Shown: positions 51,026 to 61,937 of the stretch, piece after piece
How the letters are laid out: every line of letters starts with the position of its first letter
Position numbering within the stretch: position 1 is the first letter of the stretch
NCBI GenBank assembly: GCA_012934845.2
Contig: WNNJ02000950.1
Location: 62,001 to 126,000, forward strand
Source of the DNA: Pomphorhynchus laevis
Taxonomy: Eukaryota > Acanthocephala > Palaeacanthocephala > Echinorhynchida > Pomphorhynchidae
Length of the DNA: 64,000 bases
Direction of reading: 5' to 3'
Program-made: the position numbers and the translations under genes
The notes under the pieces: model-generated
Told to the model about the DNA's origin: nothing
What the model saw: only the letters and a program-made list of their open reading frames with translations
The model's database searches: none

Positions 51026-51224
51026 AATAAGATTATCATGCTAATATGCAGCCACATCGCCACCTTTAGAGATTTGTCAATCACAATGAATTAATGTGTA
51101 ACTGTAAATATTAATTTCATAGTCCATAATATTGCAATTTAACTAAGCTTAAGTAAAAACAACATGTCAAAATTTTCAAGCTGTGCTATTTCTTTGATTT
51201 CATTTAACGTTAAAAAGACTTAAA
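51026..51224. other. Non-coding
   Basis: No feature seen. Confidence 0.3.
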
Positions 51225-51376
51225 ATAAAGAATTATTGGAGCTGGATCAAAAAAAGAAGGAAAACTTTATTGATATTTCGCAAACCTCTGTTAGTATCTT
51301 CAGAATATGCTAAGAGAGGCTAGCGAAATATCAATAAAATTTTCTTTCTTTTGATTCAGCTCCGGTAATTCTTTAT
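51225..51376. repeat. Fold-back repeat, about 55-bp arms, hammerhead-like
   Basis: Arms 51225-51281 and 51323-51376 pair with few mismatches (AATTATTGGAGCTG with CAGCTCCGGTAATT; TTGATATTTCGC with GCGAAATATCAA). The loop side holds GCTA, AGAGAGGC, TAGC, GAAATATC, a stem II plus GAAA arrangement like that in the fold-backs at 35.6 and 61 kb. Confidence 0.6.
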
Positions 51377-51904
51377 AAATAAATGGAACTATCAACTATT
51401 TGAAAAAATACTCGGAATATTAGAAGAGTATGTTGAGAACAGTTTTTGTAGACGGTTTTGGTAGATGTGACAGGAATCTTATAGACATGATTTTAGAGAA
51501 TTTATATATTCAAATAGCAAAGATAAGTCCGGATGATCGGCCGTTAGTAGTGATCTACATAGTCTACAGTTAAGGTAGGAGTGCGTGTTCCCTGCATGTT
51601 CTATTTAGTACAAGCACTCCCAGCGTGTTTTTTATATGTGCGCCAAATATTTTTAATCCACCTGCAATTGACGTTTTTATTAAGCTCGTTGCGCTTTTCA
51701 ATATTAACATGTTTCGAAGCCAACATTTGTTAATGTTAAGATTGTATCCGTACAAACGCTGCGCCAATTTTAATATTTCATTTTGAATTTTGTAGATAAT
51801 TGAAAGTAATAATAATAGAGATTTTATTAATAATAAAAAATAACAGATAACAAGGGTCAACAGTTTAAGATAAGACTGACAATGAAATCTTAATTATTCT
51901 TCTT
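51377..51904. other. Non-coding, nothing recognised
   Basis: Only a 96-codon minus-strand frame (51570-51860) with a Leu-rich composition and no recognisable motif; treated as chance. Confidence 0.3.
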
Positions 51905-54900
51905 CTGGGTTCTCTTAGTCTTCACACCATTATTCAGGCCTCAAATCCATGGGGATCTGATCCCCAACCGATTTAACACGCCGCCTTCCGACTGAACCAC
52001 CCGGAATCTTTCACCCCCCCCCGAAGAATTCAATCGGCGCGGACTACGCTGGGTAATCGAGAAACGAGGAGCTTCAGGAACCTTAGTCTTTGCTCTGGGG
52101 GACGTCCTCTTAAAAAGAAGACTAATCCCGAGATAGCCCAGGTGCCCCAAAGGCGCACCTGTGTATTCCTTTTCAACGACAGATGCTGGGCCAGTTTCCG
52201 AGCCCACCTAGCTCTCTACAGGATACGTTTGAGTCTATCCAGGTCGTTTTCATAATAAAATCGCTTGGTGTACAACAGTATCCCCACCCCATTAACGATT
52301 CTCGCAGGCAACCCGAGGGACCTGAGAGAAGAGATAACAAAGGGAATGGAGATGCGGTCAAATGCAGCGGAAAAATCAAGGAAAACTGCCACAGCTAGCT
52401 GATGACTGTTCTCCTGACAAAACCGATGCACTTCACCAACTGCTGAATGGACCGAGCGACCTTTGACAAACCCATGGAAACCAAGTGGGATTAAATTTCG
52501 CCTAATCAAATGATCGCGGATTCTACGCGCAAGCGCTTTTTCGTAGATCGAGACGAGGGAATTTTGAATCGAAATGGGCCGCAGGTCTTTAGGACAAGAG
52601 ACCGGATACTTTTTTGGAATAAAAATTCTCTTGCTAATGTTGATGCCGGCCACATCGGATGGGGTGGCTAATAGCATTGTGACGGCCACCTTCCTTCTTT
52701 GATCGGCTGTCAATAGCTGACAGACACGAGAAGAGAGTGGAGCGACGGATTTGGAGGTGCCCGGAAGAGGCTCCCAGGCGTTGAGAATATCTGTGACAAA
52801 TAAGTCTCTACTCTGAAGTCTCCCTAGGGCCGGATTGGTTGCGGAGATTGCGTGGTCCATAATTGCGTGGGGCTAGTAACTCCACCAAAACTTTATCAAG
52901 GCCTTACTACCGATCCAGCCCAAAGCCCTATCCTTCCAACAAACAAACTTCTCCTTGAATATCTTCCAAAAGGAAGACTGAGAAGGGTTCAGACGAGCAA
53001 TATTCGTTCTATCCCTACTCAGCAGGAATATATATCTAGTGATCCAGTATTCATTCGAGAGGGTTTGTCTGGCGGAAGCAGAGAGATTAGGAAGGTTCAT
53101 CAATTTAGCTAGGACCTTGAGTTTTGTCGGAGTGGGAATGTATAAGCGACCTTTAATGGGTAGTCGATAAAATCGCGGTAGCTTGCGAAGAGAGGTATGA
53201 ATTGAATTTGGTTAAACTCTCATTACCAATTCGGGGGAAGCGTTGGATAGCTGCCTGGAAGAAAGCCACTCTGATCGGGTCAAAGTGAAGCAGCGTATCC
53301 TCTTCTAACCGCCAACGAATTAGATCATGAGAGGTGGACAGATGTTGTCGCGACTGCTCCGTACAGAAGGGTTTTAGCAACCACTTCTCATGGTGCAGTA
53401 ATAAGTCGAGGAGTGAATTCGTTGATATGCAATGAAAGGTGGGTGAGGGTGGTTTATGAATAAGATAACCGTTCCTGGCTCTGCGGAGTGCTGCATTAAT
53501 CCAACGACCAGTTCTGTCATTGAAGTCACCTAGTACCATGTCGTAGCCGCTATCAATAATACTACCCAGGAGGGCACGATTCTTGTGAATCTCCCCTGGA
53601 CGGATGTATACATTGCTAAACTTAGGCGTTTACCGTTCTTTACGAGTGAAACTACCAAACAAGACAGGGCTGGACAAGAGTAATTTATCAGGAGGGAGGA
53701 CCTTAAAGAGCACTTAACTAAGGTCAAGAGTCCTTGAGATGAAGATGAGTGAGGTGGGATCATGTACGGAGTATAGTGGGAACAAATTTGCTTTGGGATA
53801 AATCGAGTAATGTCCTGGTATACGGATAGATCTCGTCTCCTGAAGGACTATAACATCTGCGTCTCAACCAGATAAAAGTCTAAGGGCAGAAGCACATCCC
53901 GAATTCCACTGAATGATATTCAGTGAAAAAGGCTCGGGTATACTCATCATTGTGTCATACAAGTGGACGGGGGTAACCAACCTAGACAGAGCTAGGTGCA
54001 GGAGGGTTGCCCCTCTCGCCACTAGCCCCAACCAGGGTCAGAGCCCCCTGGGCAATATCTTCATTTTCCAACGAGGAGGCCCCTTTATCTTGTAGCAATT
54101 TCCCCATCTTAAGGGGAGGAACCGTTCGTGCTGAGGCACCACGTTTTTTTGATTTAGGCCTCACTATAACGGGCTCCAACGGCACTGAGGCTGAACCAAG
54201 GAAAGCCGCCAGAAGGGGGTCATCATTTTCTCCATCTGTGCCAATATTACTTTCTTATTATTGTCAATTAGAGATAATGTGTCCGAGTTTGACATTCTGT
54301 CTGCCGGCGCAGAAACAGATGCGTAGTCTTTTGAAGTAGGGTCGACTTGGCAGAGAATCTTCTTTGATAGTCTTTGAAGATTCGACAGTGTTGCGACCAC
54401 GCGGGTTGTCTCCCCCGCAATTGATACAGGCAGGAGGGGTTACACACCTCTCCCCCTTAGACATATTATCGCATGAAGTAAGTCCACAAACTCCACATAT
54501 TTTTTCACGCGAACAAGACGAGGCCCAGTGCCCCAACTATGGCATAGGTTGCAATGTGGATAAGTAAACGAGTCTTGATCAACCAGGGTAAGCATCAAGT
54601 TATACACAGAAAGGGGTTAATCGCGGCCTTGGATAACGACAGAGCATTATCTAAATCTGTCGTGCAAAAGGCAATCTGGAGTACATCTCTGCCTTCGACT
54701 TAAGCCATCTTATTGAGTCCAATTTATAGGTCTTCCGAAGGAGGTCAAAATCTTCCTCTTCGAGGTGAGGAGGGTAGTTCGTAATTTTTAGGGTCGCCTG
54801 AATAGGCTTTAACAATACCGTTCCTATGTGGGATATGCTCTTCTTAAAAAACTGTTCGTAAGCGTCCAACAGAGCAGGGGAAGCAAATGAAACTTTGACA

Positions 54901-55340
54901 GTGTTTACATACGTTCTCACAGAATTAAAGACCATTCTCCCGGGGTAGTCTTTAACGAAGGTACGGAGAAAGACAGTAAATAATATGTGCCTTTCTATAG
55001 GTTTTATAGTTGTGATAATCGCCAAATCATTAAGTTTTGGAATAGGGGGAAGTTTCCCCGAGTCAGATGCTAAGTTAGAAACAAATTTACTAACCTTATG
55101 ATCGTTGATTGTCATCGTAGAAGTAGAAAGTATACCTTTTTCGATAGATTTCGTTCCAAAATCGAAGATTTCTGAAGCATTTTTGCAGGAGCTTTGATGC
55201 TCCGACGCACACAAAACGTTGTTACTTGTACACTTTTTTTGTAATTGAAAGTGTTGTGGTTGCAAAACAATCATTGCTAAGCGATCACACTGTGAATTCT
55301 TTGAATACAATCTTAGTTTGAACAAAACCGTTTTCAAGGT
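51905..55340 (-). mobile_element. LINE A copy 4, RT partly deleted
   Basis: Read from 55340 down: ORF1 (54651-55337, knuckles 54264-54536), APE (53153-53763), linker (52873-53103), RT 52216-52860 with SCPKDLRPISIQNSLVSIYE and AVAVFLDFSAAFDRISIPF, then a jump at about 52240 from the palm directly into NDLDRLKRIL, so motif C is deleted. The 3' end is at about 51905. Head-to-head with copy 5. Confidence 0.85.
54651..55337 (-). CDS. LINE A copy 4 ORF1, N-terminal two thirds
   Basis: A 228-codon frame starting MKTVLFKLRLYSKNSQC, with PPIPKLNDLAIITTIKPIER, the core LLKPIQATLKITNYPPHLEE and WLKSKAEMYSRLPFARQI at the end. The frame then changes before the knuckles (MGHWASSCSREKICGVCGLT, 54264-54536). 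Confidence 0.7.
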   Translation of the reverse strand: MKTVLFKLRLYSKNSQCDRLAMIVLQPQHFQLQKKCTSNNVLCASEHQSSCKNASEIFDFGTKSIEKGILSTSTMTINDHKVSKFVSNLASDSGKLPPIPKLNDLAIITTIKPIERHILFTVFLRTFVKDYPGRMVFNSVRTYVNTVKVSFASPALLDAYEQFFKKSISHIGTVLLKPIQATLKITNYPPHLEEEDFDLLRKTYKLDSIRWLKSKAEMYSRLPFARQI

Positions 55341-55349
55341 TTAACATCA

Positions 55350-56474
55350 ATGACAGAAAAAATTGTAAAAAAATTTACCATCGGTGCTTCAAACAACTTA
55401 CAAAATCAAGCTAATATGGAACGGAACTCAGGTATTTCCAATGTAACATCGAATTTTCAAGCCAAAGAAAACAAGGTTAGTCCTATTTCGTCTAATTTTT
55501 TAATCTCAAGCACGGATGGAGAACTCCCTCCTGTGCCTAAAGTGGTGAATCTGGTAATAATCAGACTTCTTCAACCATTTGAAAGGAAGAATCTTTTCAA
55601 TATTTTTCTGAGAGAGTTTACAAGCTCTTATAAGAAGAGAATTCTATTTAATTCGATAAAATATTTAGATTCCGAAATCCGGGTTTCTTTCAGCTCTCCA
55701 GATCTGGCAGCATCGTACCTAGAATTTTTCGAAACACACCTAAAAGAATTTGGGTCAACTACTTACAGGCCTATTCAGGCGACTCTGAAAATTAATAATT
55801 TTCCGCCCTTCGCAACGGAGGAAGATATCATTGCTCTCACATCTGAGTTCAAAATTCATAATATTCGCCCAATCCTGGGCAAGAAAGGCCAGGCTATACC
55901 AATAGCATTCTGTTCTACCGCAGTCGATCAGGCGGAATGTCTGGCTAAAAGCAAATGTAACCCCTTTCTGGGGTACAATCTTTCTTTCAATATCGTAGAT
56001 GCTGATGACTTAACATACCCCCATTGCAATGGGTGCCACCTCTGGGGGCACTGGTCCTCGAACTGTACTAGGCCCCATACGTGTGGGGTTTGCAGCTCTT
56101 CCGAAGTCCATGAGGGGAAATGTTCTCTCCCCCCTCTGTGTTCCAATTGTGGTGGTCAGCACCCGGCCTGGTCTAGAAGATGTCCTATCTTCAAAGAATA
56201 CAAATTAAGGCATTGTGGGGCACCGGTCAAACCGGCCCACTTTGCCGCTGCCAGCTTATCCAATTCAAACGGTTATGGTATGTCGGACACCGACATTTTC
56301 AAAATTGTTGACGCAAGACTACAGATATATAAAGACGAGATTCGAGCCTTAACGAACCATCTGATAGCGAAATTCGAGGAGTCCCGTTCTCCTCCATCGA
56401 CGATTCTTACCTCTTCAAAGAGAGCCCCCGTTCTAAGAAGAGATCATCTTCTAAACAAAAGTTGGCTTCCTTGA
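55350..56474 (+). CDS. LINE A copy 5 ORF1 (zinc-knuckle protein)
   Basis: Intact for 374 residues. N-terminal variable part; ELPPVPKVVNLVIIRLLQPF; RRM-like core region TYRPIQATLKINNFPPFATE to SFNIVDADDLTYP; knuckle 1 CNGCHLWGHWSSNC, element CGVCSSSEVHEGKC, knuckle 2 CSNCGGQHPAWSRRC; C-terminal helix (IYKDEIRALTNHLIAKFEES). Chaperone/RNA-binding ORF1 as in Jockey/I-group LINEs. ATG at 55350 is 13 bp from the copy 4 start on the other strand. Confidence 0.85.
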   Translation: MTEKIVKKFTIGASNNLQNQANMERNSGISNVTSNFQAKENKVSPISSNFLISSTDGELPPVPKVVNLVIIRLLQPFERKNLFNIFLREFTSSYKKRILFNSIKYLDSEIRVSFSSPDLAASYLEFFETHLKEFGSTTYRPIQATLKINNFPPFATEEDIIALTSEFKIHNIRPILGKKGQAIPIAFCSTAVDQAECLAKSKCNPFLGYNLSFNIVDADDLTYPHCNGCHLWGHWSSNCTRPHTCGVCSSSEVHEGKCSLPPLCSNCGGQHPAWSRRCPIFKEYKLRHCGAPVKPAHFAAASLSNSNGYGMSDTDIFKIVDARLQIYKDEIRALTNHLIAKFEESRSPPSTILTSSKRAPVLRRDHLLNKSWLP

Positions 56475-57040
56475 AGTTGGCAAAGAAAGATGATATATGT
56501 TGGGAGTTGTTGGCCTCAAAGGGAGATGAAGATAATGCCGGTGGGCAAGTGTCTTCTCCTGGTAGGGCTGGGAGTGAGAAGGGCAACTTTCTCTCTCCTA
56601 GTTTTTGCTAGGAGGTAGGCATCCCACTCCAGCTGTCGTAACACAATGCAAAGTAACAAGAACCTTTTTCACTGAATATACTTCAGTGGAATTCGGGAGG
56701 TGCTTCTGCCCTTAGCCTTCTATCTGGTAGAGATGCGGATGTTATAGTCTTTCAGGAGACGCGGTCTATCCGTATCCCCCAGGACATTACTCGATTTATC
56801 CCCAAGCATATTTACACCCACTTCACTCCGTACATAACCCCTCCTCACGCCTCTTCATCTCAAGGTCTTTTAACCCTAGTTTAATGCTCCTTAAGATCAT
56901 CCCTTCTTTTAAACTATTCTTGTCTAGCCCTGTCTTGTTTAGCTGTTTCACTTTGTAAGAATAGTAAACGTATCAGCATAGGCAATATCTATATTAGGCC
57001 AGGGGAAATTCACAAGAACCGTGATCTCCTGGACCGTATT

Positions 57041-57544
57041 TTGGGTAGTGGCTATGACATGTTACTCGGTGACTTCAACGACAGAACTGGTCGTTGGATT
57101 AATGCAGCACTCCGCAGAGCCAGGAACGATTACCTTATTCACAAACCACCGTCCCCAACTTTTCATTGCTCAACAACTAATTCTCTCCTCGACATATTAC
57201 TGCTTCATAAGATGTGGTTGTTGAAACCCATCTGTACTGAGCAGTCGCGCCAAAAACAGACCATCTCTCATGACCTAATTCGTTGGCGGATAGAGGAAGA
57301 TACGTTGCTTAGAAGGAGGTTTCACTTTGATCCCATTAGAGTGGCTTTCTTTCAGGCGGCTATCCAACTCTTCCCCAGAATTAGTAATGAGAATTTGACC
57401 GAATTTAATTCCTTCCTCTCCTCGCAAGCTACCGCGTTTCTTTCGACTACCTATAAAGGTCATATTTACAATCCCACTCCAACAAAACTCAAGGTTTTGG
57501 CTAAAATGCTACGTCTTCCCAATGTCTCTGTTTCCGCCAGGTAG
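57041..57544 (+). CDS. LINE A copy 5 APE endonuclease, C-terminal part
   Basis: MLLGDFNDRTGRWINAALRR contains the GDFND catalytic block; SHDLIRWRIEEDTLLRRRFH is the SDH-like end. The N-terminal part (WNSGGASALSLLSGRDADV near 56690-56750) is in another frame. Ends at a TAG (57541-57543) where sister copies read on. Confidence 0.75.
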   Translation: MGSGYDMLLGDFNDRTGRWINAALRRARNDYLIHKPPSPTFHCSTTNSLLDILLLHKMWLLKPICTEQSRQKQTISHDLIRWRIEEDTLLRRRFHFDPIRVAFFQAAIQLFPRISNENLTEFNSFLSSQATAFLSTTYKGHIYNPTPTKLKVLAKMLRLPNVSVSAR

Positions 57545-57901
57545 GCCATCTCGAATGAATACTGGAGCACTAGATATAGGTTCCAGCTGAGCAGGGATAA
57601 GGCGAACATCGCTCACCTTAACCCTTCTCAGTCTTCCTTCTGGAAGATATTCAAGAAGGAGAAGTTTGTCTGTTGGAAGGATAGAGCTTTGGGTTGGATT
57701 GGTAGTATAGGCCTTGATAATGTATTGAAGGAGTCACTATTCCTACATAATTATGGAGCCACTCAATCTCCCCAACCAATCCCGCCTTGGGGTGACTTCA
57801 GGAGCAGGGACTTATCTGTTACAGATATCCTTAACTCCTAGGGGCCACTTCCGGGCACCTCTAAATCCGTCGCTCCACTATCTTCTCGAGTCTGTCAGCT
57901 T

Positions 57902-59023
57902 TTGACAGCCGATCAAAGAAGAGAAGTGGCCGTCACAATGCTTTTAGCCTCACCATCCGATGTAGCCGGCATCAATATTAGTCGTAGAATTTTCTTACCA
58001 AAGCATAGTCCGGTTTCATGTCCCAAAGATCTGCGTCCCATTTCGATTCAAAACTCCCTCATCTCCATCTACGAAAAAGCGCTTGCGCGTAGAATCCGCG
58101 ACCATTTAAGTAGGCGTAATTTGATCCCACCGAGTTTTCACGGGTTTGTCAAGGGACGCTCGGTTCATTCAGCAATAGGTGAAGTGCATCAGTTTTGTAG
58201 GGATAATAGCCATCAACTAGCTGTGGCTGTTTTCCTTGACTTTTCTGCTGCATTTGACCGCATTTCCATTCCCTTTGTTATCTCCTCTCTCAGGTCCCTC
58301 GGGTTGCCTGCGAGAATTGTTAACAGGGTGGAGATATTACTGTTTACCAAGAGGTTCTACTATGAAGACGACCCTGATGCGTGTCAGTTCTACCCTATTA
58401 CAGGTGTGCCCCAAGGATCCCCACTTTCTCCTATCTTATTTCTTGCTGCCTCCATTGTACTATTCAAGAATTTTAAACGTGATCAACATCTAGTGGTATA
58501 CGCTGATGATACTACGGCCCTGTTCTCTGGACGCAGGTGCAAAGATGTCGCTTCGGACATCAGCCGTTTCTTTTTAAGATTAACAGACCAGCTGACCCTA
58601 TCCAATCTTATTTTAAATTCATCCAAATCGCAGGTAGTTGTCTTTCATGGCACCCCTGCGACAAAGAAAAAATTAAAGAGACTAGCACTCTCAGCTCTAT
58701 CTTCTATATTGACTAATCAACCACTCCCTACCTTCACAAGTCGAGTAAAATACCTGGGGTTCACTGTTACGGTGAACTGGTCGGCGAAAGCTGACCTGGA
58801 TAGACTTAAACGTATCCTGAAGAAAGCTAGGTGGGCCCTGAAACGGGCTCAGCATCTGTCGTTGAATGGGAAAACCCAAGTGCGCCTCTGGGGTACTTGG
58901 GCTATCTCGGGATTAGTCTTCTTTTCGAGAGGACATCCTCCAGAGCAAAGACTAAGGTTTCTCAAGCTCCTCATCTCGCGATTACCGCGCATAGTCCGCC
59001 TAGATTGGATTCTTCGGGGGTGA
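57902..59023 (+). CDS. LINE A copy 5 reverse transcriptase
   Basis: Intact 373-codon frame: PKDLRPISIQNSLISIYEKA, GFVKGRSVHSAIGEVHQFC, VAVFLDFSAAFDRISIPFVI (motif A), YPITGVPQGSPLSPILFLAA (motif B), VVYADDTTALFSGRRC (motif C), KYLGFTVTVNWSAKADLDRL (thumb) and KTQVRLWGTWAISGLVFFSR. Catalytic aspartates are present. The 3' UTR after it codes for nothing (a frame continues as GVIDPGWFSRRAACWISWRA, the natural C-terminus, after a single-base change). Confidence 0.9.
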   Translation: MTADQRREVAVTMLLASPSDVAGINISRRIFLPKHSPVSCPKDLRPISIQNSLISIYEKALARRIRDHLSRRNLIPPSFHGFVKGRSVHSAIGEVHQFCRDNSHQLAVAVFLDFSAAFDRISIPFVISSLRSLGLPARIVNRVEILLFTKRFYYEDDPDACQFYPITGVPQGSPLSPILFLAASIVLFKNFKRDQHLVVYADDTTALFSGRRCKDVASDISRFFLRLTDQLTLSNLILNSSKSQVVVFHGTPATKKKLKRLALSALSSILTNQPLPTFTSRVKYLGFTVTVNWSAKADLDRLKRILKKARWALKRAQHLSLNGKTQVRLWGTWAISGLVFFSRGHPPEQRLRFLKLLISRLPRIVRLDWILRG

Positions 59024-59216
59024 TAGACCCCGGGTGGTTCAGTCGAAGAGCGGCGTGTTGGATTAGCTGGAGGGCTCAGATCCCGCTGGACCTGAGGCCG
59101 TAGAATAAATAGAAGATTGAATGATTATCGAATTTATATTATTTTTGTCTTCTTGCATGTTTTGTTCTGTGTAACACGTTTTTTATCGATTACAAGTTTT
59201 GTTTAAGAAAATCCTT

Positions 59217-59237
59217 ATCTTATCTTATCTTATCTTA
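59217..59237. repeat. (TTATC)n tail of LINE A copy 5
   Basis: Four to five TTATC units directly after the 3' UTR. Simple-repeat 3' tails in place of poly(A) occur in several LINE groups and can mark the RT start. Confidence 0.7.
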
Positions 59238-59239
59238 AA

Positions 59240-60400
59240 ACCGTTTTCATTATTCAAAGAAATTTAGCTAACAAAACATGCAGTCGGAGCCTTCAAAGGT
59301 TACAATTTTCAATGAATATTTTCACAATTTCCAAGAAGAGAATATGGTGAGTTTTGATACTTCTACAACGATAACTCTAACTTTTAAGGTCAGTAACGTT
59401 TTGTGTTCATCAAATGATGGGGAGGAACTCCCCCCATCCCTAAAATGAAGAACTTAATCATCATTAACCCTACGAAACCTATAGCTAAAGATCAATTATA
59501 CAACACTTTTTTACGAGATTTTGCTAAAATTTCAAGAACATAGTTCTTTTCAACAAAATTAAACTTTTTCCAGGGGAGATTAAAATCTCCTTTGTATCTT
59601 CATACCTACTAACTACTTATTTTGACTTCTCAAATAATCTCAAAGAACAAAGGGATATAATTATTAAGCCTATTATGGCGTCATTAAAAATAAATAACCT
59701 TCCTCGCTCGTTAGAAGAAGAAGATAAAAAAGTACTTATGGACAGATTCCAGGTTTCCAATCTACGACAATTACTGGGTAGGGATGGTAACCCTATACAG
59801 GTAGGATTCTGTTCCGCCTCTGTCGACAGAGCGGAAATTCTCTCTAAATCAACATCAAACCCTTTAATGGGATTTAATCTACACTTTTCGATTGTGGACG
59901 CTGACGAGTTCACCTACCCCCACTGCAGCCGGTGTCACAAATGGGGGCACTGGGCCTCCAGCTGCAGTGGGACGCCCACATGTGGTTCGTGTGGATCCGC
60001 CACATGTTCTTCCCTTTCTTCCAACGACTCCTGCAAGGCCATTCCATCTTGTACAAACTGCGGAGGAAGCCATCCGGCTTGGTGCTGGTCCTGCATTAAG
60101 TTTAAGGCGTACAAAGCTCAATTTGTTCGACCGTCTAAAACAAAAACATCCACCTCCTATTGAAACATCGCAGGTCCACAGCGGATGGACGATTCTGAGA
60201 TCACTAAATTGATGGACCTAAAAATAGAAGCATCACACAAGAGGCTAGAAAATTTCATCCTGATGGCCATTGGGGCCGTTAACACGAATCCTACAGTGCC
60301 AGCACCACCGATTATTCCTGTATCGAAGAAAAGGGGAGGCTCGGCCCATCCTGTCCCCCAATCAAGATCGGGAAGCTCCTCAAGAGCAAGAAAGTATTTG
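59240..60400 (+). mobile_element. LINE A copy 6, 5' end only
   Basis: Starts immediately after the tail of copy 5 (AAACCGTTTTCATTATTC) with an ATG at 59278, a broken ORF1 N-terminus, the ORF1 core and knuckles (59675-60163) and the post-knuckle helix (MDDSEITKLMDLKIEASHKR), and stops at about 60400 against element D. A 5' end without a 3' end means it was cut by a later event. Confidence 0.8.
59675..60163 (+). CDS. LINE A copy 6 ORF1, core and zinc knuckles
   Basis: MASLKINNLPRSLEEEDKKV, then YPHCSRCHKWGHWASSC (knuckle 1), CGSCGSATC, and CTNCGGSHPAWCWSC (knuckle 2, one basic residue changed to Trp). It is the most divergent of the ORF1 copies, so it may belong to a subfamily. Confidence 0.75.
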   Translation: MASLKINNLPRSLEEEDKKVLMDRFQVSNLRQLLGRDGNPIQVGFCSASVDRAEILSKSTSNPLMGFNLHFSIVDADEFTYPHCSRCHKWGHWASSCSGTPTCGSCGSATCSSLSSNDSCKAIPSCTNCGGSHPAWCWSCIKFKAYKAQFVRPSKTKTSTSY

Positions 60401-60404
60401 ATGC

Positions 60405-60830
60405 ATGGATGCTTATTACGCAGTTCGATTCGCTTTGAAATAGTTTACGAAGATCATGTACACCAAACTTAAACCACATCGTTGGCCACCGCATAGTTAA
60501 TATATGTCACATGCTTCATGAATGTCGTGAGAAATTAGTTGAACGATCGCCTTGTTTATGATATTTTGCGGAACCTCACCGATTCCTATCGGTCTTACAC
60601 TCGGATTCTTATTTATAGCAACAAGTCTACTTGCGATTAAGGCTGTAAACGTATAAGGGTTTAGTTGCTCCGTAACCATTCCATATGCTAGACCAACGAC
60701 AAATTTTTCCTAGATTTTCGGAAGCCTTTTTAAAGTCTGTTAGCATGGATTGCCGCTGCCTTAGTTCGTCGGGATCCACTGATTATCACTTATGAAGCTA
60801 TATGTTTAGATGCCCTAGGTTAGATTTAAA
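60405..60830 (-). mobile_element. Element D fragment, RT region
   Basis: Minus strand reads NPYTFTALIASRLVAINKNP, VRPIGIGEVPQNIINKAIVQ and then in another frame AGQRCGLSLVYMI. The copy at 62.4-63.4 kb has the matching blocks (NPEIFVGLTASRLVALDKCP, LCAGQKSGIDYAIHS). RT fingers; truncated on both sides. Confidence 0.7.
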
Positions 60831-60989
60831 GAGTAATACGCTCAAATTTAGTAATATTGTCTTATCGACTATTATCGCATCTGGATAATTCGGCCTATTG
60901 ATTTTCCCATGTATTTAATAATATTTTTAGCGTCCTTGTATTTCCTACTTTAACATTTGAAGTTTATTGTAAAACATATTAATAATTTG

Positions 60990-61250
60990 TATTATTACAG
61001 GAACGAAGAAGAAAATATCCTTTATTTGATAAAAATTCTATATTTCGATAGCTCCTGCTATCATCATCAAATTACAAAAAATGCAAGCATTACATCAATG
61101 CTTGTATATTTTTGTATAAATGTTGGAAACACGGGGGAAACAAATTGTGAAACATTTTTTAGTAATCCTGATGATGATTGCAGGAGCTATCGAAATATAG
61201 AATTTTTATCAAATAAAGGATATTTTCTTCTTCGTTCCTATAATAATATA
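60990..61250. repeat. Fold-back repeat, about 75-bp arms, hammerhead-like
   Basis: Left arm 60990-61068 and right arm about 61168-61250 are inverted copies (AGGAACGAAGAAGAAAATAT with ATATTTTCTTCTTCGTTCCT). The right arm reads CCTGATGATGATTGC, AGGA, GCTATC, GAAATATAG: CTGATGA, a stem II hairpin and GAAA in normal hammerhead order. Half of this repeat recurs at 12953-13130. Confidence 0.65.
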
Positions 61251-61389
61251 CATTTGAAATGGAAGAAGATTGTGGATTTAGTATTTATTAACATTAATAA
61301 TATTTTTTAATACAATAAACATTTATTGTAAATCAAATTATTATTAATATCACGAGGAAAGAAAAAGATCAAAGTATCTCGAACTTGTT

Positions 61390-61605
61390 TCCAATGTGGA
61401 GCAGTGTGGATTTATACCTTTGATTTTTTTCATCTTAGGTGGTACCGGACGAGCTGAATCTCATGTTCCAAGAAGAATTGCATTATTAAAATCGCAGAGT
61501 CATTTAAAATACGGTCAATGCATAACCACGATTCGACAGAAAATTGCAGTAGCTTTGCTAGAAGCTAACTCCTTATATTTACGAGGTTTAACATCTCGCT
61601 GAATT
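61390..61605 (+). mobile_element. Element D fragment, C-terminal end
   Basis: FIPLIFFILGGTGRAESHV and RQKIAVALLEANSLYLRGL then TSR and a stop. From memory of similar RT proteins in cnidarians and sponges, the C-terminus has the form F.P.VF...GG....; ...S.ALL.S...C.RG.R. The rest of this copy is missing. Confidence 0.55.
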
Positions 61606-61937
61606 TGACAGCTATTTCTTAGCGAACATTATTTTCTAACGACCCATTCGAGGGTAACCTTGTTTACATTTTAAATATCATTAACAAGGTAAGGGCCCAT
61701 TTGATGGTAACCAATTCTTTGGTGTCGAAAATATAATAATATTTTAAAATATACGCTATAAAAAATAATAAATTTATTATTAATTATTAATTATTTAAAA
61801 TTATTAATAATAAAATAATAATTATTAATTATTTAAAATTATGAATAATAATAAAATAATATTCATAAATAATTTGACCTTAAACAAGTTTGATAACTAA
61901 TAAACATACAATCTAATAGACATACAATTGACAACTT
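61606..61937. other. A/T-rich spacer between two element D copies
   Basis: Two related blocks (ATTCGAGGGTAACC at about 61650 and TTTGATGGTAACC at about 61700), then about 130 bp of ATTATTAATT-type low complexity. It may hold the 5' UTR of the next copy. Confidence 0.4.

Larger units (their letters stand above)
55342..59237 (+). mobile_element. LINE A copy 5, best preserved
   Basis: ORF1 (55350-56474), APE (about 56690-57540), RT (57902-59023), then the 3' end and a (TTATC)n tail. A few breaks remain (end of ORF1, start of APE, a stop near 57543, and a frame change before the RT). Confidence 0.9.

Noticed and set aside
51570-51860. 96-codon minus-strand ORF
   Set aside because: Leu/Ile-rich, no recognisable motif, in a non-coding stretch; likely chance.
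59217-59237. TTATC repeats as telomere or satellite
   Set aside because: Only four to five units, placed exactly after a LINE 3' UTR; a LINE tail is the simpler reading.
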